Notes under the pieces: model-generated | The model's database searches: none | What the model was told of the DNA's origin: nothing | Seen by the model: only the letters and a program-made list of their open reading frames with translations | Position numbers and translations under genes: made by a program | Shown here: one piece after another, positions 55,008 to 63,166 of the stretch | How the letters are laid out: the number at the start of each line of letters is the position of its first letter | Numbering within the stretch: the stretch's first letter is position 1 | Origin: Streptomyces sp. DG2A-72 | GTDB lineage: Bacteria; Actinomycetota; Actinomycetes; Streptomycetales; Streptomycetaceae | Direction of reading: 5' to 3' | NCBI RefSeq assembly: GCF_030499575.1 | Contig: NZ_JASTLC010000001.1 | Coordinates: forward strand, 62,001-126,000 | Length of the DNA: 64,000 nucleotides

Positions 55008-55738
55008 TGGCGGTGCAGATATCCGTCGGCCCCGCTCCGCAGCGCCGCACCCAACTCGCCCGGCGTATACGGCTCCTGGTCGCCGCCACCATCACCTACA
55101 ACGTCATCGAGGCGTTCGTCGCGATCATCGCAGGTACGATCGCCTCCTCCACCGCCCTGATCGGTTTCGGCCTGGATTCCGTCATCGAGGTCACCTCGGC
55201 CGCGGCCGTCGCCTGGCAGTTCTCCGCCCGCGAGCACGCCGTCCGCCAGGCGCGCGAGAAGACCGCCCTGCGGATCATCGCCGTCTCCTTCTTCGCGCTC
55301 GCCGCCTACGTCACCGTCGACTCCGTCCGCGCCCTGACCGGCACCGGCGAAGCCGCGCACTCCACCCCGGGCATCGTGCTCGCCGCGCTGTCCCTCGCGG
55401 TGATGCCGTTCCTGTCCGCGGCCCAGCGCAAGGCCGGGCGTGAACTCGGCTCGGCCTCGGCCGTGGCCGACTCCAAACAGACTCTGTTGTGCACGTACCT
55501 CTCCGCGGTCCTGCTCGTCGGGCTGCTCGCCAACTCCCTCCTCGGCTGGTCCTGGGCCGACCCGGCCGCAGCCCTCGTCATCGCCGCCGTCGCGGTCAAG
55601 GAAGGACGCGAGGCATGGCGGGGCGAGGCCTGTTGCTCCGTGCCGGTCGGCCTCCCCGAGGCAGCGGGGCGGGAGACGGGCGACCGGGAGGGCTGCGGAT
55701 GCGGCCCGGAGTGCTCGTGCCACGGACCCTGCGCGTAG
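55007..55738 (+). CDS. Cation diffusion facilitator-type efflux protein with Cys-rich tail
   Basis: ATG 55007 overlaps the regulator's stop (TGATG). The 243-residue product has about five to six hydrophobic helices (RLLVAATITYNVIEAFVAIIAG, STALIGFGLDSVIEVTSAAAVAWQFS, ALRIIAVSFFALAAYVTVDSV, PGIVLAALSLAVMPFLSAAQRK, YLSAVLLVGLLANSLLGWSWADPAAALVIAAVAV). GLDSVIE and WADPAAAL match the CDF metal-site helices. The usual cytosolic domain is replaced by a Cys-rich tail (CCSVP, then CGCGPECSCHGPC). Likely exports Cd, Pb or Zn. Confidence 0.85.
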   Translation: MAVQISVGPAPQRRTQLARRIRLLVAATITYNVIEAFVAIIAGTIASSTALIGFGLDSVIEVTSAAAVAWQFSAREHAVRQAREKTALRIIAVSFFALAAYVTVDSVRALTGTGEAAHSTPGIVLAALSLAVMPFLSAAQRKAGRELGSASAVADSKQTLLCTYLSAVLLVGLLANSLLGWSWADPAAALVIAAVAVKEGREAWRGEACCSVPVGLPEAAGRETGDREGCGCGPECSCHGPCA

Positions 55739-55935
55739 CCCACGCATACAGAGCTACAGCAGCCCAACTCCCCCAGTTGGACGATGAGTCCGAATCGCCG
55801 TGGCCGCCGTTGAACTCGACGACGTTGCCTGCATGGCCGCCCGCATCAAGCAGGCCGCTGAGCCCCGCCACGAAGGTTCAGCCAGTGGCAGTGGTGACGG
55901 GGCACGCCGCTGCGCCAACAGGGCGGGCCGGCGGG
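55739..55935. other. Gap with no gene
   Basis: No protein-like frame or clear structure is seen between the efflux gene and the convergent MFS gene. Confidence 0.4.
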
Positions 55936-57420
55936 CTACCGGCCGACCGCGGGCGAACCCGGACGCTGCGGTGCCCCGGGCACGGCCGACGCGGCCGGCC
56001 GGTTGCGGGCCAGCATGATCGCGGGCACCGCGGCAAGGACGAAGAGCACCCCCGCCATCGCGACGTAGAGGTACACGCCGGTCGCCGTGCTCACCATGGC
56101 ACCGTCGGCAGAAGTGGCGGGAGCTCGGGTCGCTCTGAGCACCTCGCCCCCGGCGATGTTGAAGACGACCGAGCCGAGAGCGAGCACGACCGACACCAGA
56201 CCGGCGATCGTGCCCTGCCGTTCGGGCGCTACGAAGCTGGTCGCCAGGTTGTAGCCGGAGGCGCCGATCGCGCCGGCGGCCATGCCGAGCACGGCGCCGC
56301 AGGCGATAGCCATCGGGAGCGCCGATACGCCCGCCAGCATCGCGAAGGTCCCCACTGTCCCGACGGCGATGCCGCCGAGGAGGGGCAGCGCGGGACCGAA
56401 CCGCCCCGCGATCCATCCGGCGCACGTGCCGCCGATCACGATGCCGGCATTGGGCGTGGCGAGCAGCACCGCGATCGACTCTCCGTCGCCAAGACCGTAA
56501 CCGAGCCCCAGTTCGGGGGGCACCTGGGCGACGATACCCGTCAGTTGCAGCAGGCTCCGGAAGGAGCCTGCTGCCAGGACCAGGGCCAGCAGCGTCAGCA
56601 GGATCGGGCGGGAGAGGGCCCGGATGTCGATGATGGGTTCGTCGACCCGCAGCGCGAGGAACGCCCAACCGGCCAACGCGGCGGCACCGGCCGCCAGCAG
56701 CGCGATCATGCCTCCGGACAGCCATCCGAGGTCTCTGCCGAGACTGATGTAGGCGAGCACCGCGCCGAGTCCGCCGCCGAGCAGGAACGCCCCGCGCACG
56801 TCGATCCGGCCGGTGCTGCGGATCGGCGACTCCGGGATGAAGGAGCGCACGCAGAGCGCGGCCGCCGCGGCGAGCAGCGCCGCCGTGATGAACACGCTCC
56901 GGTAGCCGAGTTCTTCAATGACCGGCTGCATCAGGTACGGCTCGATGACTCCGACGATCGATGAGCCGGACGTCACGAGCCCGACCAGGGCCATCGCCAC
57001 CCGCGGGGTGCAGATCTGGCGTGCGAGGGCCACCGTGAGGAAGACCGCGGCGAAGGCGGCGCCTTGGAGGAAGCGCCCCACCAGGAAGATCCAGACGTTG
57101 GGGGCAGCGAGGCAGACCAGCGCTCCGGTGCAGGACAGGAGCAGCGTGCAGATGAGTATCCGGCGCTTGCCGAAGATGTCGGAACTCTTCGCGAGCAGCG
57201 GCGACCAGATGGCCCCGGCCAGCATCGCGCTTGCGTTCAGCCACGCGACCTGATCGGTGTCGAGGTGCTCCAGTAACTGGGGCATGACCATCATGGGCGA
57301 GCCGATGGCCACGTCGGCCAGGACGTTGGCGAGGGTGAGAACGGCAGCCCAGAGGATGAGCCGCTTACTCCAGCGATGCTCTTGGGTGCCGGGGGCGGGC
57401 TTTTCCAGCGTGTCTTCCAC
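55936..57420 (-). CDS. MFS multidrug exporter (DHA2-like, 14-TM)
   Basis: GTG 57420 (GGAGA about 10 bp upstream) gives 494 residues. About 14 hydrophobic segments are visible, and the motif A-like loop KSSDIFGKRRILI follows TM2. LVGRFLQGAAFAAVFLTVAL and the antiporter-type GLVTSGSSIVGVIEPYLMQPV follow. This fits drug:proton antiporters of the DHA2 group. The FAD monooxygenase gene lies upstream in the same direction, with 135 bp between them. Substrate unknown; a hydrophobic drug is likely. Confidence 0.85.
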   Translation of the reverse strand: MEDTLEKPAPGTQEHRWSKRLILWAAVLTLANVLADVAIGSPMMVMPQLLEHLDTDQVAWLNASAMLAGAIWSPLLAKSSDIFGKRRILICTLLLSCTGALVCLAAPNVWIFLVGRFLQGAAFAAVFLTVALARQICTPRVAMALVGLVTSGSSIVGVIEPYLMQPVIEELGYRSVFITAALLAAAAALCVRSFIPESPIRSTGRIDVRGAFLLGGGLGAVLAYISLGRDLGWLSGGMIALLAAGAAALAGWAFLALRVDEPIIDIRALSRPILLTLLALVLAAGSFRSLLQLTGIVAQVPPELGLGYGLGDGESIAVLLATPNAGIVIGGTCAGWIAGRFGPALPLLGGIAVGTVGTFAMLAGVSALPMAIACGAVLGMAAGAIGASGYNLATSFVAPERQGTIAGLVSVVLALGSVVFNIAGGEVLRATRAPATSADGAMVSTATGVYLYVAMAGVLFVLAAVPAIMLARNRPAASAVPGAPQRPGSPAVGR

Positions 57421-57555
57421 TATGCATTGTCTCCAGCGCATTGGGGGTGAGGTCCCGGGGAACGTGCGGACGCCCGTTTCCGGGGTCTGCCGAGGGTCAG
57501 TGGGCGTTGTCCGCATGACGCCGGGGAACCGGATGCCAGTCGCATTGCGCCGGGT

Positions 57556-58689
57556 TCAGGGCGCACCGTTGCCGGGTGCCCGCAGCGCCTTGTTGCGGGC
57601 GGCAATGGCAGCCCAGGTGGTCGGCAGCATGCGGTCGCGACCGCTGTAGACACGGTCCTGGGCGAACGTGACATAGGGGCGCTGTCGGGCCTCGTACCGT
57701 GCGAAGGCGGCGGTGTGGTCATTGCCGCACCGTTCGAGTTCTTCGGCGAGAAAGCGGGCGCCGGTGAGCGCGAGTGAGGTGCCCCGGCCGGACAGGAAGG
57801 CCGGGCTGTACCCGGCGTCCCCGACGAGGACGACGCGGCCTCGGTGCCAGGAGGGCAGGTGGATCTGGCTCGCGGAGGTGAAGAAGAAACCCGGATCGGC
57901 GAGGGCCGCATCGAGCAACTCCGGGATCCGCCACGACCGGTAGCCCGCGAAGGCGTCGATGAGGATCTTCTTCTGGGCGTCCAGGTCGTGGTGGTCGTAG
58001 TCGATCCGTTCCGAGCGGAACTGGAAGACCGCAACGGCCTTGCCCTTGTACCGGAAGAGGCCTGCCATCCGGCCGGGAACGTTATAGATCGAGTTATGTA
58101 TCGAGTTGGCGCCCTCGGACTGCGCCTCGCCGGGGTGGTCGGCGAGCGCGAAGTAGACACCGAGGTGCCGGAGGTAGTCCTCCTCGGGCCCGAACACCAG
58201 CCTGCGTACCGCGGAATGCTGGCCGTCGGCACCGAGCACCAGATCGTACCGCCCGGTGCGGCCCGATTCGAAACGCACGTCGACACCGCCGTCGACACCG
58301 CCGTCGGTCAGTGTCTCGATCGAGTCGCCGAAGCGGATCGCCGCAGTGTCCGGGAGGGCGTCGGCGAGGATACGCACGAGGTCCTCGCGCAGGAGCTCGA
58401 TGTCGTCGTCGGAGTCGCTGATCTCCGCCATCGGGATCCGGGCCACCGGCTTGCCGTCGCTGTCGACGAACTGGGTGAGCTCCGACATCCGGACCCGTTG
58501 CTTCTGGATCTTCGCGAGCAGTCCCATCCTGTCCGCGGTCTCGATCGCATCACCGCGGATGTCGATGGGTGTGCCGGTGAGCCGGAGGTGGCGGCCGTAC
58601 TCGACAACGGTGACGTCGTCGCCGCGGGTGCCGAGCTCAAGTGCGCTGGCGAGCCCGGCGATACCGGCTCCGGAGACAAGGATGTTCAC
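57556..58689 (-). CDS. FAD-dependent monooxygenase (TetX/PHBH-like)
   Basis: The 377-residue product starts MNILVSGAGIAGLASALELGTRGDDVTVVE, with the GxGxxG dinucleotide site at residues 7-12. It has a DG motif (DLVLGADGQHSAVRRLVF) and VVLVGDAGYSPAFLSGRGTSLALTGARFLAEEL (the GD motif that binds FAD ribityl). This is the group A aromatic hydroxylase family that includes TetX. It could inactivate a drug by hydroxylation, which fits the neighbouring exporter and TetR, but substrate specificity cannot be read. Confidence 0.87.
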   Translation of the reverse strand: MNILVSGAGIAGLASALELGTRGDDVTVVEYGRHLRLTGTPIDIRGDAIETADRMGLLAKIQKQRVRMSELTQFVDSDGKPVARIPMAEISDSDDDIELLREDLVRILADALPDTAAIRFGDSIETLTDGGVDGGVDVRFESGRTGRYDLVLGADGQHSAVRRLVFGPEEDYLRHLGVYFALADHPGEAQSEGANSIHNSIYNVPGRMAGLFRYKGKAVAVFQFRSERIDYDHHDLDAQKKILIDAFAGYRSWRIPELLDAALADPGFFFTSASQIHLPSWHRGRVVLVGDAGYSPAFLSGRGTSLALTGARFLAEELERCGNDHTAAFARYEARQRPYVTFAQDRVYSGRDRMLPTTWAAIAARNKALRAPGNGAP

Positions 58690-58926
58690 GTGTGCGCGCT
58701 CCAGGTTTCGCTGAGGTGGGTGGGCGATCGGACCGGCTGCCGCTCGCCGGTCCGACAGGCGAACCAGCGGAGCAGTGCGGTCGGCGGGCAGGCCGCTGAC
58801 GTGGCGGTCCGATGATTAAAGAAACAAGCTGTCGCTTTTAGCGAGCCTACTTCCCACCGGCTTGCACCGCAACGCCGCACCTGGCGACAATCGGCACCCG
58901 AGCCAGAACAGGAGGTGAGCGCGGCG
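58690..58926. promoter_or_regulatory. Divergent control region of monooxygenase and TetR genes
   Basis: The 237-bp gap contains an AT-richer part (about 58812-58850) with CGCT-TTT-AGCG. This is the likely site of promoters and of TetR binding, but the dyad is short. Confidence 0.35.
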
Positions 58927-59532
58927 ATGGCCAACGGGACCGCTGACCGGCCGCCCGCCCGCCGCCCCGGCGGCCGCAACGCGCGGGTGAGAGCGCAGAT
59001 CCTCGACGCGACCGTCGAACTCGTGGCGCGCGACGGCATCGCGGGCTTCCGCTACGAGGAGGTCGCCGAGTTCGCCGGCGTGCACAAGACCAGCGTCTAC
59101 CGCAACTGGCCCGACCGCGAGGAGTTGGTGGTCGAAGCCCTGCTGCGCTACGCCGAGGATCTCGCCTCGGTCGCCGACACCGGCGACATCCACCGGGACC
59201 TGGTGGACTTCCTGCTGGCCCTCGCCGGTGGCCTGGAAACGCCGTTCGGCCGGACGCTGGAACAGGCCATCCAGCCCGCCCGCCACAGCTCCACCGTCCA
59301 GGCGCTGACCAGGATCCTCGACCAGCGCGTGGCCGCCATTCAGCGGCGGGTGGACACCGCTGTCGACCGGGGCGAACTCCCCCCGGTCGACAGCTCCTTC
59401 CTCGGCGAGATGATCTCCGGCCCGGTGCACCTCATCGTCAACCGCGGCATGCGCCCCTTCACGCGCACGGACGCGGAGCGCATCGTCGGCGTGGTGCTCG
59501 CCGGCATCCGGGCCACGGCACCGCACGTCTGA
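58927..59532 (+). CDS. TetR family regulator
   Basis: ATG 58927 (after AGGAGG at 58909; GTG 58915 is also in frame) gives about 201 residues. The HTH domain is ARVRAQILDATVELVARDGIAGFRYEEVAEFAGVHKTSVYRNWPDREELV. The C-terminal domain is of the TetR_C_16-like type, with TLEQAIQPARHSSTVQALTRILDQRVAAIQRRVD. It is divergent from the FAD monooxygenase gene and probably regulates the monooxygenase/MFS pair. Confidence 0.85.
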   Translation: MANGTADRPPARRPGGRNARVRAQILDATVELVARDGIAGFRYEEVAEFAGVHKTSVYRNWPDREELVVEALLRYAEDLASVADTGDIHRDLVDFLLALAGGLETPFGRTLEQAIQPARHSSTVQALTRILDQRVAAIQRRVDTAVDRGELPPVDSSFLGEMISGPVHLIVNRGMRPFTRTDAERIVGVVLAGIRATAPHV

Positions 59533-59697
59533 GCAATCGCCCCGGCCGCACCGTTCGGGCCGAAGGCCAACGCGCCCGTCACGTCCGCGCTCAGCGCAGC
59601 AAGTCGCGGTGCCGCACCAGTTCGGGCGTGCAGGGACGCGATCCGCGGGCGGGTTCAGGAAGCGCTGGTTCCGCCGCTCGGCCGGGACACCGTACGC

Positions 59698-59766
59698 ATC
59701 CATCTGACGGCGCCACTACGGGAGTTCATCGACGCGAACGCCGACTGGCTCACGGTGTTCCAGCTG
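59698..59766 (+). pseudogene. IS630-family transposase scrap
   Basis: The frame reads [23 protein letters not shown], a conserved stretch around the second catalytic Asp of IS630-type DDE domains, then ends at the ABC-F gene's 3' end. Upstream residues VQEALVPPLGRDTV may also belong to it. Confidence 0.55.
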
Positions 59767-61429
59767 CACGTGCCGGAGGTTCGCCCACCTCCAGACGCGG
59801 CCAGTCCGCGAGGTCACGCAGCAGTTGACGGTCGTGCGTGGCGACGACGACGGCGGCGCTCGTGTGGCGGATCGCGTCGGCGAGTTCGTCGACCAGTGCC
59901 GGTGACAGGTGGTTGGTCGGTTCGTCCAGCAGGATCAGCCCGGGCCGCCCGGCCAGCGCCAGTGCCAGGTCGAGGCGCCGCTGCTGCCCCTGCGACATCC
60001 GCCCGACCGGAGTGCGCATCGCCTCGGAGTCCAGCAGACCCAGTGCCCCGAGCGGGACGGTCTCGGCTTCGCGGAGCGCCCCGTGGGCCACCAGCCGTCC
60101 CACGTGACGGGCGTGCACCTCGCGGGCCGTGAGTCCTGGCTCCTGCGGGGCGGTCTCCTGGGTGACCCGGACGATCCGTGCGCCGTTCACCGTCCGGACG
60201 TGCCCGTCCGTGGGCTGGAGCGCACCGGCCAGCACTGCGAGCAGCGTGGACTTCCCGGCACCGTTCGGTCCGGTGACGAGCAGCCGGTCACCCCCGTCCA
60301 GGGTGAGGTCGACCGGACCGGCCAGCCGGCCTTCGACGGCGATGCCGTACGCCCGCAGCTGCGGCGCACCCGGGCGGACACCGAGGTCCGGCCACCGCAA
60401 CGGCGACGGCGGCTCCGGTACGTCGATCCGGTGCGCCTCCAGCGCTTCCTGCTGCCGGTTCAGGGACTGTACGACGCCCAGTGCGCGCGACTGGCGCTGG
60501 TGCTTGGCGGTCCCCTTGTCCGGCCGCCAGCCGGTGGAGAGCCGGTCGCGGGCCTTCGACACCGCGTCCTTGAGCCGCCGGTGCTCAGCCAGCTGTTCGT
60601 CGTGGTCCTGCTCCCAGCGCGCACGCTCACGACGCCGGGCGTCCTGCCAGGCGTCGTAGCCGCCGGCATACAGGCGCGGCTTCCCGTCGCGGGTCGGGTC
60701 CAGGTCGAGGAACCGGTCCGCGACATCGCGCAGCAGCGCCCTGTCGTGGCTCACGACGGCGAGCCCGCCGTCGTGCTCGCGCAGCCTGCGGGTGAGGAAG
60801 TCCAGCCCGTCCGCGTCGAGGTGGTTGGTTGGCTCGTCGAGCAGCAGGACGTCGTGCCGCGCGCCGAGCAGGCACGCCAGCCGGACGCGGTAGCGCTGTC
60901 CGACCGACAGCGTCGACAGGGGACGGTCGCGTTCGGTGCAGGCACCGAGGGCTTCGAGGGCGACGTCGACGCGGCGTTCGGCGTCCCACGCGTCGAGCCG
61001 GGTGGCGGCGTCGAGCGCGGCGGCGTAGCGGTCGTCGGCAGCGGGATCGCCGTCCGACATGGCGAGGGTCGCCTCGTCCAGCGCGGCGAGAGCCGCGAGC
61101 GACGAGGCCAGCGCCTCCGACGTCAGGGTGCCTACGCTCGCACCGTCCCGCGCGGACAGCTCCTGGCGGGCCAGACCGGTCGTACCGGCGCGGTGCACGC
61201 TGCCCTCGTCGGGCGTGATGAGTCCGGCGAGGACGTGCAGCAGAGTTGTCTTGCCGCGGCCGTTCTCGCCGACGACGGCGACCCGTGACCGGGCGGAGAC
61301 GGTGACCGAGACGTCGTTCAGGACACGCCGGGACCCGCGGGTGACGGTGACGCTCTCGGCTCGGATGTGCGCACTACCGCCCGCCTCGACGGGCATGGAC
61401 ATGGTTTCGGGGGTCGGGTTGAGGTTCAA
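59750..61429 (-). CDS. ABC-F ribosome-protection protein
   Basis: TTG 61429 gives 559 residues with two ABC domains and no membrane part. Domain 1 has Walker [10 protein letters not shown] at 54-62, signature LSVGQRYR and Walker [13 protein letters not shown]. The inter-domain linker (about 270-335, basic and helical) reads [33 protein letters not shown]. Domain 2 has GPNGAGKST at 387-395, MSQGQQRR and [12 protein letters not shown]. Such proteins eject antibiotics (macrolides, lincosamides, streptogramins A or pleuromutilins) from the ribosome. The last residues read through an IS630 scrap, so the C-terminus may be altered. A leader peptide precedes it. Confidence 0.9.
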   Translation of the reverse strand: MNLNPTPETMSMPVEAGGSAHIRAESVTVTRGSRRVLNDVSVTVSARSRVAVVGENGRGKTTLLHVLAGLITPDEGSVHRAGTTGLARQELSARDGASVGTLTSEALASSLAALAALDEATLAMSDGDPAADDRYAAALDAATRLDAWDAERRVDVALEALGACTERDRPLSTLSVGQRYRVRLACLLGARHDVLLLDEPTNHLDADGLDFLTRRLREHDGGLAVVSHDRALLRDVADRFLDLDPTRDGKPRLYAGGYDAWQDARRRERARWEQDHDEQLAEHRRLKDAVSKARDRLSTGWRPDKGTAKHQRQSRALGVVQSLNRQQEALEAHRIDVPEPPSPLRWPDLGVRPGAPQLRAYGIAVEGRLAGPVDLTLDGGDRLLVTGPNGAGKSTLLAVLAGALQPTDGHVRTVNGARIVRVTQETAPQEPGLTAREVHARHVGRLVAHGALREAETVPLGALGLLDSEAMRTPVGRMSQGQQRRLDLALALAGRPGLILLDEPTNHLSPALVDELADAIRHTSAAVVVATHDRQLLRDLADWPRLEVGEPPARAAGTP

Positions 61430-61530
61430 CGGATGCTCCGCAGCTCGCAGTCGAGCCGGGCAGCAAGAAGTGGCCGCCCGGCGGGAACCGGGACGGCGAG
61501 CGCTGATTCAACAGGGAGAAGGCGCCGCCG

Positions 61531-61575
61531 TCAGCGGGCGGAGCGAACCTTCTGCGACCAGATACCTCGTGCCAT
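61531..61575 (-). CDS. Leader peptide for ABC-F gene (14 aa)
   Basis: A 14-codon ORF (MARGIWSQKVRSAR) ends 101 bp before the ABC-F start. The DNA between can fold into GC-rich stems. A -10-like TATCGT (plus-strand 61583-61588) lies only 7 bp before its ATG, which would make a leaderless mRNA. This resembles antibiotic-induced attenuators of ABC-F and erm genes, where a stalled ribosome on the leader frees the main gene. The inference rests on position and form. Confidence 0.5.
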   Translation of the reverse strand: MARGIWSQKVRSAR

Positions 61576-61683
61576 GACGATCACGATAGCAGCGCCGGCG
61601 CCTCTGTTCCTCCGGGTTTTTCCGGCGTACGGGACCCGGTGACGTCGGCCATGCCCGATTCCCAAGGCTCCTGGTCCGCGCAC

Positions 61684-62037
61684 CTACCTCTTCCGCATCA
61701 GGCCATGAACCAAGCGGCGAAGCCCCCGTCGTACGCGGGGCGGACGGGATCGGAGTGGGCGACAATCCTCCCCACCGACTTGACCCGCGCCGCCGGGGCT
61801 TCGCCCCCAGTGAGCGTCGGGCGACAGGACCGGTGCCTTGCGTTCCGCTTGTGCTCGGATCTCAACGTGCGCTTCGTGAGCAGTGATGCGGAACGCCTCT
61901 TCGTAGGAAGCCAAGGCTGCGCTCATCGCCCCGCCGGTGAGACCCCGGCGGCGCATACGCAAGGCCAGCCACGCGAAGAACCCCAGGACTGCGGCAAGGC
62001 CGGCAATCAGCGCCAGGAAAGGTAAGAACGCCTCCAC
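61684..62037 (-). CDS. Small one-span membrane protein
   Basis: GTG 62037 gives about 117 residues: a transmembrane segment (about 2-24, FLPFLALIAGLAAVLGFFAWLAL), a basic RMRRRGL stop-transfer, then a cytosolic part ALASYEEAFRITAHEAHVEIRAQAERKAPVLSPD. This ASYEEAFRxTAHE pattern recurs in Streptomyces membrane proteins of unknown role. No clear ribosome-binding site is seen, so the start is uncertain. It follows the DinB gene by 28 bp in the same direction. Confidence 0.6.
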   Translation of the reverse strand: MEAFLPFLALIAGLAAVLGFFAWLALRMRRRGLTGGAMSAALASYEEAFRITAHEAHVEIRAQAERKAPVLSPDAHWGRSPGGAGQVGGEDCRPLRSRPPRVRRGLRRLVHGLMRKR

Positions 62038-62065
62038 GGCCGCCGACTCTACTGGCCGGCCCTCG

Positions 62066-62635
62066 TCACTGACCCACCCTCCCGTCGATGCACTCCCGCA
62101 AGAGGTCGGCGTGGCCACAGTGGCGGGCATACTCCTCGATCCGGTGCACCATCAGCTCCCGGACCGATGTGCCGTCCTTCCCCAAACGCTCCCCGAGGTC
62201 CGGGTGCTCCGCCAGCGCCGCATCGGTCGCGGCCTGCTCGCGCGCCAGATCGGAGTACGCGGCGTCGACCTGGGCCTGGTCGGCGACGGCTCCGTCGAAG
62301 TCCGCGTCGCGCTCGCCGTACAGCTTCGGCAGCGGATCCCCGTCGCTGATCCAGTTGCGCCAGTCCCGTTCCACCTCGGCGAGGTGCCGGAGCAGGCCGA
62401 GCAGCGACATCGTGGACGGCGGAACCGAACGACGGGCCAGTTGCTCCGCGTCCAGACCCTCGCACTTCATCGCCAGGGTCATGCGATAGCCCGTCAGGAA
62501 GTCCAGCAGCGTCGCCAACTCCCCGTCCGGACTGACTCCTTCGCTGTTACGGGGGTCCTCATCCGGGTCAGCCCACATGTCGGGGTAGATGGTTGCCTGG
62601 CTCCAGCGTGCGGGGTGGTCATTCATGCGTGCCAT
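62066..62635 (-). CDS. DinB-like (DUF664) protein
   Basis: The 189-residue product has the four-helix DinB/DUF664 pattern: DGELATLLDFLTGYRMTLAMKCEGLDAEQL, SLLGLLRHLAEVERDWRNWI (first His ligand region), LMVHRIEEYARHCGHADLLRECIDG (two further His). These proteins bind a metal through three His and often act as thiol-dependent S-transferases for mycothiol or bacillithiol. Both ATG 62635 and ATG 62626 are possible starts. Confidence 0.87.
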   Translation of the reverse strand: MARMNDHPARWSQATIYPDMWADPDEDPRNSEGVSPDGELATLLDFLTGYRMTLAMKCEGLDAEQLARRSVPPSTMSLLGLLRHLAEVERDWRNWISDGDPLPKLYGERDADFDGAVADQAQVDAAYSDLAREQAATDAALAEHPDLGERLGKDGTSVRELMVHRIEEYARHCGHADLLRECIDGRVGQ

Positions 62636-63166
62636 ATTCGTCGGTGAGGGTTCACACTCGCCAGTGCGGCGGGCTTGAAGTGTTCTCGATGATCATTACG
62701 TCACCCTTCCCTGCTCGCGGACAACCGCTGAGCTCCCTGCAGGCTTGTGCCGTGCGGCAAGGCGGTCACGATGCACCGCGTCAGGGCCAGGTCACGCAAT
62801 CCGGGAGGCGGTTGGATGCCGAACAGTGCGGGGAGTCATCCGTCCTCCGACGGCGGTGCCGTTCGCCGAACCATGTGCGCCGCGTACTTCTCCATCAGGG
62901 AAGCCCCGATGGAGATGACGGCGTAACTATGAGCAGTCTTCAAAGGTAAGAGCGCACGTCATGTCGGCTGTCCGCACCGCCGTAGCTGGAAGCCGCGACG
63001 ACGCGAGGGCGCCGACGGTGGACACGGCACGCTCAGCTGAACGGTCGTGGGCCGCCGCACCGATCCGCTGGCTGCGCACGGCCGACTCGGTCCGGTCACG
63101 CACGCAGTTCTGCACCACGCGGCGCAATGGCAGGTCCCACGGCGATTTGGCGAGCGCCGCGGCCAG
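62636..63166. other. 530-bp gap without a clear gene
   Basis: Open frames on both strands are non-protein-like. The region must hold the promoter of the DinB gene and the terminator of pfkA, but I found no strong hairpin. Confidence 0.4.
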
